Positions 15,386 through 20,704 of a DNA stretch of 20,704 nt are shown here, piece after piece. Positions within the stretch are counted from its first letter, which is position 1. Each line of letters starts with the position of its first letter. The DNA is taken from NCBI GenBank assembly GCA_937941715.1, contig CALDGX010000213.1:1-20704 (forward strand). The letters run 5' to 3'. Made by a program: the position numbers and the translations under genes. Below the pieces are notes generated by a model. The model was not told the origin of the DNA. It saw nothing but the letters and a program-made list of their open reading frames with translations, and did no database searches. The stretch comes from an uncultured Chloracidobacterium sp. (GTDB lineage: Bacteria; Acidobacteriota; Blastocatellia; Pyrinomonadales; Pyrinomonadaceae).

Positions 15386-16129
15386 ATGAACAGTAAGGTA
15401 ATAGCGGCAGCGATCTTGGGGACTATTGCGGGGGCGATCGGCGGATTTATGCTGGCAAATTCGCTTAATCGGTCTGAGGTGAACGCACTCCGGGCACTGG
15501 CGGAAGATCGTCCGGCCGCATCTCAGAATACAAATCGCCCCGATGATTCGATGAACATAAACATCGATGAAATAAAGGCAAAGGTCGCCGAGGCAGACGC
15601 AAACCCGACCAATTTCGGATTTCAAAAGAGCCTTGGCATTGCGCTATACAGATACGGCACGCTTAAACGTGACGCGGCGATCGTCGACGAGGCCGTTAGG
15701 CTGCTGCAGAGGGCCAATGGGATCGATGCCAAAGATTATGACGTTATCGTAGCCCTTGGGAATTCCTATTTTGATCTCGGATATTTCCGAAAGGAGTCGG
15801 CGAACCTCAAAAAGTCCCGCGAATATTACAAACTCGCCCTCGATCAGCGGCCTAAGGACGCCGATGTTATCGCCGATGTCGCACTTTCCTATTTTCTGGA
15901 TGAACCGGCTGACCTTTCCCGATCGGTCGAAGAGTTTCAAAAGGCTCTTCAGGCTAATCCAAAACACGAGCGGGCACTTACTTATCTGACGCAGACCTAC
16001 ATGCGGCAGGGAAATTTTGATGAGGCCGGAAAGGTGCTCGAAAAACTCAAAGCGGCAAATCCGAAGAACGAGTCGATCGAGGAACTATCACGTCTGATCG
16101 CAGCCAAAGAGGTTCCGCCGATCAAATGA
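15386..16129 (+). CDS. Membrane-anchored tetratricopeptide repeat protein
   Basis: A 247-residue protein. Residues 5-25 form a glycine/alanine-rich membrane anchor. After a linker of about 50 residues come roughly four TPR units (about 77-237), with the expected A/Y/F spacing (LGIALYRYG, LGNSYFDLGYF, VALSYFLDEP, LTQTYMRQGNFDEA). The domain therefore faces the periplasm or cytosol as a protein-binding scaffold; orientation is not certain. No enzymatic motif is seen. The ribosome-binding site is weak. The next gene overlaps its stop by ATGA, which suggests that the two products are made together. Confidence 0.88.
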   Translation: MNSKVIAAAILGTIAGAIGGFMLANSLNRSEVNALRALAEDRPAASQNTNRPDDSMNINIDEIKAKVAEADANPTNFGFQKSLGIALYRYGTLKRDAAIVDEAVRLLQRANGIDAKDYDVIVALGNSYFDLGYFRKESANLKKSREYYKLALDQRPKDADVIADVALSYFLDEPADLSRSVEEFQKALQANPKHERALTYLTQTYMRQGNFDEAGKVLEKLKAANPKNESIEELSRLIAAKEVPPIK

Positions 16130-16416
16130 GGGAATTTGTCGTGATCCTGTTCGTCATCCTGATCCTGCTCGGGCTGACAGCGTACAAATACCGACGGCAG
16201 ATCGCGATGGTGATCGGCTTTGGCAAAATGCTGCGCGAAGCTCGGGCCAACATTAAGCAGGCCGCAACGCCGCGACAGATCGATCCGGAGCCGTCCGAAC
16301 TCGTATCATGCACCCGTTGCGGAACCTGGGTGCCGCAGGACAGGGCGATCAGATTTGACGCCAAGACCTATTACTGTTCGCAGGATTGTGTCCGAAGATC
16401 GATGTCCGCTGCGTGA
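16126..16416 (+). CDS. Small membrane protein with treble-clef-like zinc site (PP0621-like)
   Basis: A 96-residue protein. Residues 4-20 are a single membrane segment, followed by a basic stretch, then a four-cysteine site: Cys62 and Cys65 in CTRCGTWVP, Cys84 and Cys88 in YYCSQDC. This layout matches the PP0621 family, whose function is unknown. It overlaps the TPR gene by 4 nt (ATGA) and is likely made with it. It converges on the prepilin peptidase gene with only 3 nt between the stop codons. Confidence 0.82.
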   Translation: MREFVVILFVILILLGLTAYKYRRQIAMVIGFGKMLREARANIKQAATPRQIDPEPSELVSCTRCGTWVPQDRAIRFDAKTYYCSQDCVRRSMSAA

Positions 16417-16419
16417 CGA

Positions 16420-17313
16420 TCACGGCACAAAGGTCGTGAGGTACCAGCGGATAAGTTGTTCGCCGAAGAGCATCGCGACGATCGAACCGATCCCTAAGAA
16501 TATTCCGAACGGGATCTGCGTTTGCAGATCCTTTTCTTTTTGCCGCGACACAAGTGCGACACCGGCGATCGCACCGGTAAATGCTCCGATAAATATCGTG
16601 AGCATTGTCAACCGCCACCCCAGCAACGCACCGATCCCCAATAGCAGCTTTACATCACCGAGGCCCATCGCATCAACGCCTCGCAGTGCCTTCCAGATAG
16701 CTCCGACGGCCCACAGCGAACCTCCGCCGACAAGCGCACCGAGTAAGGCTCCGGCCAGCGAGATCGCCCATCCGGGATATCCGGCAAGCCACGAGATCGG
16801 GCCATAAGCGGTGTCGGAAAAGTAATTGCCGGTGAAAGCGATGGGGAATGCGACTCGGATGATCAGGGCGATCACAAACATCGGGTACGTGATCACGTTC
16901 GGGAGTATCATGTGATCGGCGTCGATAAAGACGAGTGCCGTCATTGTCGCAGCAAATGCGAGAGCGACCGGCAGGTATGGTGTAAACCCGATCTGCCAAA
17001 AGACGGCCGCAAACAAGCCCGCGGTCAGCAACTCAACGGCCGGATATCGCCATGATATAGGCTCTTTGCAATTGCTGCATTTTCCGCCGAGCATCAGCCA
17101 GCCGAGGATCGGGACGTTGTGGTAAAACTTTATCGACGAATTGCATTTCGGACACGCCGAGCCGGTCAGAAGCGACTTTTCGTTCGGAACGCGGTAAATG
17201 ACAACATTCAGGAAACTCCCGATACACGCTCCCAGAATGAACACAAAGAGGTATCCGGCCCACTCCGGAATACCGAGGACCGCCTCAAGCGAAGCTAAAA
17301 ATGTTATCTGCAT
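16420..17313 (-). CDS. Prepilin peptidase (A24 family, PilD-like)
   Basis: A 297-residue inner-membrane aspartyl protease that cleaves type IV prepilin or type II secretion pseudopilin leaders and may N-methylate them. The N-terminal GSFLNVVIYRVP is followed by two CxxC pairs (CPKC ... CSNC) forming the cytosolic zinc site of the methylase part. The protease aspartates lie in FIDADHMILPN and MGLGDVKLL. About eight membrane segments are visible. The frame opens upstream to 17481; the ATG at 17313 is chosen because it puts about 20 residues before the first helix as in the family, but 17376 is possible and neither has a good ribosome-binding site. No pilin gene is in the window. Confidence 0.93.
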   Translation of the reverse strand: MQITFLASLEAVLGIPEWAGYLFVFILGACIGSFLNVVIYRVPNEKSLLTGSACPKCNSSIKFYHNVPILGWLMLGGKCSNCKEPISWRYPAVELLTAGLFAAVFWQIGFTPYLPVALAFAATMTALVFIDADHMILPNVITYPMFVIALIIRVAFPIAFTGNYFSDTAYGPISWLAGYPGWAISLAGALLGALVGGGSLWAVGAIWKALRGVDAMGLGDVKLLLGIGALLGWRLTMLTIFIGAFTGAIAGVALVSRQKEKDLQTQIPFGIFLGIGSIVAMLFGEQLIRWYLTTFVP

Positions 17314-17555
17314 TGTTGTTTGCAAGGGACGGGCCGGATCATCTGCCGTCTGGATAATAATAATCCGTTCGGCCATAAAAGGGAAGATTGAACCGTGTCG
17401 GGCGGGCCGGAATGCGGCAATTTCGCCACCCGATCGGCAAATCGGCAAAAGTTGCTGAAAAGCGGCGCATTTTCCTAGCAAAGAAATGTAACTTCACTTA
17501 TGATTGGGATATTGCGACTAGCTCGTTAAATACTCTACAAAAAGGAACTAACCGA

Positions 17556-19400
17556 TTGGAACCGACTAACGTTAACGATCCTGAATATTTTCATAAGGTT
17601 GTCGATTGTCAGTATGCCTGTCCGGCGCACACGCCGGTGCCGGAATATATCAGGCTGATCGCCGAAGGTAAATACACCGAGGCATACATGATCAACTGGG
17701 ATTCCAACGTGTTTCCCGGGGTGCTCGGCCGGACGTGCGACCGTCCCTGCGAACCTGCCTGCCGACGCGGACGCATCGAACAGGAACCTGTTGCGATCTG
17801 CCGGCTTAAACGAGTCGCGGCGGACAATCGCGACGATGTCATACCGTATATGCCGCAGGGGCCGTTTCCGGCCAATGGCAAAAAGGTCGCCCTTATCGGC
17901 GGCGGGCCGGCCAGTCTGACGGTCGCTCGCGATCTCGCCCCTTTGGGGTATGAGGTTCATCTGTTTGATGAGCAGAAGCTCGGCGGTGGTTTTATGCGTT
18001 CGCAGATACCTGCGTTCCGATTACCGGAAAAGGTCTTGAATGACGAGGTCGATTATGTGCTCCGGCTCGGCATCCATACACATTTTCAGCATTATGTTTC
18101 CAGCTTAAAGGAAACGCTGGCCAAAGATTACGACGCGGTCTTTGTCGGAACCGGTGCTCCGCGCGGACGCGACCTGCCCGACCTGCCCGGCCGTCAGGAA
18201 GGTGCGGCGAATATTCACATCGGCATCAACTGGCTCGGCTCTGTCGCGTTTGAACACACGCACTCGATCGGCAAACGCGTGATCGTGCTCGGCGGCGGCA
18301 ACACCGCGATGGACTGCTGCCGCACGGCCCGCCGTCTCGGCGGCGAAGACGTCAAGGTCATCGTCCGTTCGCCATTTGCGTCGATGAAGGCAAGCCCCTG
18401 GGAAAAGGAAGACGCGATGCACGAGGACATCCCGATCATCGACAATCACGTACCGAAATCCTTTGTGATCGACGACGGCAGGCTCGCCGGCATGACCTTT
18501 GAAAAGGTCGAGGCCGTCTATGACGAGAACGGCAAGCGCTCGCTGGTGCCGACGGGCGAGCCCGATGTCTTCTATCCGGCGGATGACGTTCTGATCGCTG
18601 TCGGCCAGGAGAATTCGTTCCCGTGGATCGAACGTGACCTCGGTGTTGAGTTCGACAAATGGGAGATGCCCGTCGTTGACCGCAAGACGTTCCAATCAAC
18701 ACATCCGAAGGTCTTCTTCGGCGGCGATGCGGCATTCGGCCCTGAAAACGTCATAACAGCGGTCGCTCACGGCCATCAGGCGGCGATCTCGATCGACCTG
18801 TTCTGCAAGGGCGAAGACCTGCACAAGCGCCCCGACCCGTTCGTCAATCTCGTATCGCAGAAGATGGGCATTCACGAATGGGCGTATGACAGTGAGGTAG
18901 CCAATGATCCGCGGTACGTCGTGCCGCAGGCTCCGAAGGAGCTTACGCTGAAGGACCGAAAGCGCGAGGTCGAGCTCGGTTTTGACGCTCTCGCGGGTTA
19001 TAAAGAGGCCGAACGCTGCCTCAACTGCGACGTTCAGACCGTTTTCAATGCTCCGAAGTGCATCGAGTGCGACGCCTGCGTCGATATTTGTCCGACAAGC
19101 TGCATCACCTTTACGGCGAACGCTCCGGAAGAAGAACTCCGCAAGATGACCAAGGTACCGGCCCTGAATCTGAAACAGGATCTCTATGTATCGGAGCCGG
19201 TGCCGCAGACGGGCCGCATAATGGCAAAGGACGAAGACGTCTGTCTCCACTGCGGCCTCTGTGCCGAACGCTGCCCCACCGCCGCCTGGGACATGCAGGC
19301 CTTCTGGTACAACGTCACCAAAGCCGGCGACATCAAGTACGGCCCAACGATGGTCGGCAATCTCGTCCAGATCCAGAGGAATGGAAATGGTGCGGCCTAG
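17556..19400 (+). CDS. GltD-like FAD/NAD(P)-dependent oxidoreductase with C-terminal 2[4Fe-4S] ferredoxin domain
   Basis: A 614-residue cytosolic flavoprotein. An N-terminal cysteine-rich Fe-S domain (Cys18, 22 and CDRPCEPAC at 61-69) is followed by an FAD-binding fold (LIGGGPASLTVA, about 113-124) and a nested NAD(P) fold (VLGGGNTAMDCC, about 244-255). The typical FGGDAAFGPENVITAVAHG motif follows. Two ferredoxin clusters close it: CIECDACVDICP (Cys502-512) and CLHCGLCAERCP (Cys563-573). It resembles the small subunit of glutamate synthase and NfnB, which pass electrons between NAD(P)H and ferredoxin or a partner. No large glutamate synthase subunit or 2-oxoacid:ferredoxin oxidoreductase is seen nearby. 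TTG at 17556 is chosen since AAAGGA lies 9 nt upstream and homology begins there. Confidence 0.92.
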   Translation: MEPTNVNDPEYFHKVVDCQYACPAHTPVPEYIRLIAEGKYTEAYMINWDSNVFPGVLGRTCDRPCEPACRRGRIEQEPVAICRLKRVAADNRDDVIPYMPQGPFPANGKKVALIGGGPASLTVARDLAPLGYEVHLFDEQKLGGGFMRSQIPAFRLPEKVLNDEVDYVLRLGIHTHFQHYVSSLKETLAKDYDAVFVGTGAPRGRDLPDLPGRQEGAANIHIGINWLGSVAFEHTHSIGKRVIVLGGGNTAMDCCRTARRLGGEDVKVIVRSPFASMKASPWEKEDAMHEDIPIIDNHVPKSFVIDDGRLAGMTFEKVEAVYDENGKRSLVPTGEPDVFYPADDVLIAVGQENSFPWIERDLGVEFDKWEMPVVDRKTFQSTHPKVFFGGDAAFGPENVITAVAHGHQAAISIDLFCKGEDLHKRPDPFVNLVSQKMGIHEWAYDSEVANDPRYVVPQAPKELTLKDRKREVELGFDALAGYKEAERCLNCDVQTVFNAPKCIECDACVDICPTSCITFTANAPEEELRKMTKVPALNLKQDLYVSEPVPQTGRIMAKDEDVCLHCGLCAERCPTAAWDMQAFWYNVTKAGDIKYGPTMVGNLVQIQRNGNGAA

Positions 19401-19445
19401 TTCGACGTTGAGTAACGTGTAGGTGCTATGGTCGGGGATTACGCT

Positions 19446-19898
19446 GTGAAATTTGTTCTTACGGCAAGTTTAGGCCTTGTCTTTACTGTGTCTCTCGCAA
19501 CTTGCTCGGTTAGCGCACAGGCAGACCTAAAACAATCTGAACCGAAACTCGTCGCCCAGTTCTACGAAATGGATAATGAGTGGAACAAGGTAACGGTCGA
19601 TTTGCTCTTGATAGAACTGTCGAAGGATCCGACCGGCTGGATGTACATTCGTGTGAAGGACGACAAAAGACTTTTGCAACGGCTTCAGGCGTTAAGGAAA
19701 GCTACCGCTTTCAGGAAACTAGACGAAACACGTCTAACGTATCTAATCGGCGATGCCGATGGTTACGACGTTGAGAGTTTCTTTTCGCGGGTCGGGGACG
19801 AAACGAATATCTGTGAGGGTTGCGTAACCATTCGTGCAGTTGACTTCGACGAGTTAGACAAGCTGTTCCGGGTTAGACGGATCGCTCGTCGTCGGTAA
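19446..19898 (+). CDS. Secreted protein of unknown function
   Basis: A 150-residue protein that I do not recognise. An N-terminal signal peptide (KFVLTASLGLVFTVSLAT) ends near SVSAQ, so export is likely. The mature part has a mixed charged region and a C-x2-C pair in NICEGCVTIRAVDFDEL near the end, then a basic tail RVRRIARRR. The GTG at 19446 is preferred over the ATG at 19428: GGGGA lies 7 nt upstream of the GTG and it puts the basic residue directly before the hydrophobic core. The ATG has AGGTG only 2 nt away. The gene ends just before the first 21-nt repeat block. Confidence 0.7.
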   Translation: MKFVLTASLGLVFTVSLATCSVSAQADLKQSEPKLVAQFYEMDNEWNKVTVDLLLIELSKDPTGWMYIRVKDDKRLLQRLQALRKATAFRKLDETRLTYLIGDADGYDVESFFSRVGDETNICEGCVTIRAVDFDELDKLFRVRRIARRR

Positions 19899-19900
19899 AT

Positions 19901-19963
19901 CGCTCACGAAGCACTAAAAGTCCCTCACGAAGGGCAAAAAGTTCGAGACGAAGCGTAAAGACG
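19901..19963. repeat. Three imperfect 21-nt tandem repeats (block A)
   Basis: Three consecutive 21-nt units at 19901, 19922 and 19943, each with CGAAG at unit positions 7-11 and an A-rich end. Unit 1 matches unit 1 of block B (20509) at 18 of 21 bases. The block begins 2 nt after the stop of the secreted-protein gene and is non-coding on the plus strand (stop codons). On the minus strand it reads as heptads such as LRERFTD. Confidence 0.75.
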
Positions 19964-20030
19964 GATGAATCGCGACGTTTGAGGAGAGATTTGGTTCCTT
20001 TCCCTGGAAGGGACAACGCTTTCGCGTAAT

Positions 20031-20384
20031 ATGAAGCCAGAGAATCTATATGCAATGCCATTCGCAAGCGTTTATCCGCATTATGTGAAGAAGGTGGAGA
20101 CGAAGGGGCGAACGAAGGAGGAACTTCACGAGGTGATCAGGTGGCTGACCGGTTATGACGAGGCCGGCTTGACGGAGGCGCTTGAAAACCGCCGGAGCTT
20201 TCGCGACTTTTACGAAAAGGCCCCGAAGTGGAACCCCAACGCTTCGCTGATCACCGGTGTGGTCTGCGGCATCCGCGTCGAAAACATCGAGGACCCGCTG
20301 ATGCAGAAGCTGCGTTATCTCGACAAACTCATCGACGAACTCGCCAAAGGCAAAAAAATGGAGAAAATTCTCAGAACGGCGTAA
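20031..20384 (+). CDS. DUF2200 family protein
   Basis: A 117-residue soluble protein. The sequence matches my knowledge of DUF2200 along its whole length: FASVYPHYVKK, KGRTKEELHEVIRWLTGY, ASLITGVVCGIRVE, and the ending IEDPLMQKLRYLDKLIDELA then KGKKMEKILR. The function is unknown; the family is small, compact and often carried next to mobile or accessory genes. The start ATG at 20031 has no strong ribosome-binding site, but the family N-terminus fits. It lies between two blocks of related 21-nt repeats and is followed 21 nt later by a broken VOC gene, so this is an accessory patch. Confidence 0.93.
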   Translation: MKPENLYAMPFASVYPHYVKKVETKGRTKEELHEVIRWLTGYDEAGLTEALENRRSFRDFYEKAPKWNPNASLITGVVCGIRVENIEDPLMQKLRYLDKLIDELAKGKKMEKILRTA

Positions 20385-20405
20385 TGACCGAATGAAGTTT
20401 TGATA

Positions 20406-20525
20406 ATGGCAGTAGTCTCGGGCATCGGCGGTGTATTGTTTTAGAGTGCGGGCAAGGGCGTGGAACTCGGTGAGTGGTATGCGAACGATCTCGGCAATCC
20501 GCTCGACCCGCTCTCGAAGCCCTAA
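20406..20525 (+). pseudogene. Decayed N-terminal fragment of a VOC/glyoxalase family gene
   Basis: From the ATG at 20406 the frame reads MAVVSGIGGVLF, then TAG (20442-20444), then SAGKGVELGEWYANDLGNP and a stop TAA at 20523. The pattern GIGGVLF-x-S...LGEWY-x3-LG-x-PL is the start of VOC-family proteins, where a lysine codon (AAG) normally stands at the TAG position. Only about 35-40 of the usual 120-130 residues remain; the rest is replaced by 21-nt repeats beginning at 20509. It follows DUF2200 in the same frame. I infer a gene interrupted by a nonsense mutation and truncated by repeat growth or a deletion. Confidence 0.65.
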
Positions 20526-20571
20526 AATTTGTTCACGAAGCGGTTCGTAAGACTTTCGAAGCCGCTTTTTT
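20509..20571. repeat. Three imperfect 21-nt repeats (block B), related to block A
   Basis: Units at 20509, 20530 and 20551, each with CGAAG at unit positions 7-11, as in block A. The block overlaps the last codons of the VOC remnant. A 12-nt gap of unlike sequence separates it from block C. Confidence 0.7.
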
Positions 20572-20582
20572 GAAATATCGGG

Positions 20583-20704
20583 GCCATCTGTTGAGCTTTC
20601 CGAGGCGGTTGTTGGGCGTTCAATGGCGTCTGTTAGACGTTCAGTGGCGTCTGTTGGGCGTTCATTTGCATCTGTTGGGCGTTCATTTGCATCTGTTGGG
20701 CGTT
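20583..20704. repeat. 21-nt tandem array running off the window edge (block C)
   Basis: Units of 21 nt start at 20583, 20604, 20625, 20646, 20667 and 20688 (the last is cut by the edge). The core is TCTGTTGGGCGTTCATT. The first unit is degenerate (about 14 of 21 match) and similarity rises to the right: the units at 20667 and 20688 are identical as far as visible, so the array is probably still expanding or being homogenised. No unique spacers separate the units. Because 21 is a multiple of three, several frames on both strands stay open. The minus-strand frame reads as RPTDANE heptads; I cannot say whether any frame is translated. Confidence 0.88.

Noticed and set aside
18105..18695. 196-residue frame antisense to the flavoprotein gene
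   Set aside because: It is opposite a strongly conserved enzyme and rich in Arg, Asp and Val, as expected for a mirror of codon bias in GC-rich coding sequence.
19873..20067. 64-residue minus-strand frame across repeat block A
   Set aside because: It overlaps the ends of both flanking plus-strand genes and its heptads come from the 21-nt repeat. It is noted under the repeat findings but not supported as a gene.
20583..20704. CRISPR array at the right edge
   Set aside because: The 21-nt units are directly adjacent with no unique spacers, and no cas gene is in the window.

Overview
The window looks like a chromosomal segment of a Gram-negative-type bacterium, most plausibly an acidobacterium of the Blastocatellia/Pyrinomonadaceae kind. 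That placement is inference from gene content (several secreted FG-GAP/VCBS propeller proteins, a DUF6526 membrane protein, a zinc-ribbon/AIM24 fusion, PP0621-like and DUF2200 proteins, a type A RNase P RNA) and from general sequence character. No 16S or tRNA gene is present to confirm it.

Layout. Positions 1-1075 (+) hold the 3' end of an MsbA-type ABC exporter gene followed closely by a DUF6526 membrane protein. Positions 1079-3122 (-) hold a two-gene operon: a sugar-phosphate nucleotidyltransferase and an AmgK-like sugar kinase, the pairing known from MurNAc/GlcNAc salvage. Positions 3249-10115 carry three long minus-strand paralogues that encode secreted six-repeat FG-GAP propellers with exchangeable N-terminal domains (P-domain, choice-of-anchor-J-like, P-domain). 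A plus-strand UMF1/Atg22-type MFS transporter sits between the first two. Each paralogue has a candidate TTGACA-type promoter, and hairpin terminators follow all three; one of these is shared with the convergent MFS gene.

Positions 10475-13763 (+) form a compact run: LOG/SLOG protein, zinc-ribbon plus AIM24 protein (ATGA overlap), and PTS enzyme I. A short polysaccharide-export protein (13865-14503) follows. The RNase P RNA (about 14580-14980) comes next, followed after only about 50 nt by a small ribbon-helix-helix protein gene; the first clear terminator lies after that gene. Positions 15386-16416 hold a membrane-anchored TPR protein overlapping a small membrane zinc-finger protein, convergent with a prepilin peptidase (16420-17313, -). 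A GltD-like flavoprotein with a C-terminal ferredoxin domain occupies 17556-19400 (+), followed by a secreted protein of unknown function.

The right end (19900-20704) is repeat-rich. Two related sets of 21-nt repeats flank an intact DUF2200 gene, a decayed N-terminal fragment of a VOC/glyoxalase gene lies just after DUF2200, and a separate 21-nt tandem array runs off the window edge. I did not find a defence system, CRISPR array, insertion sequence or integrase. The most unusual items are the mosaic propeller trio, the nucleotidyltransferase whose two usual metal-ligand positions are replaced, the rnpB/RHH arrangement, and the 21-nt repeat landscape at the right edge.
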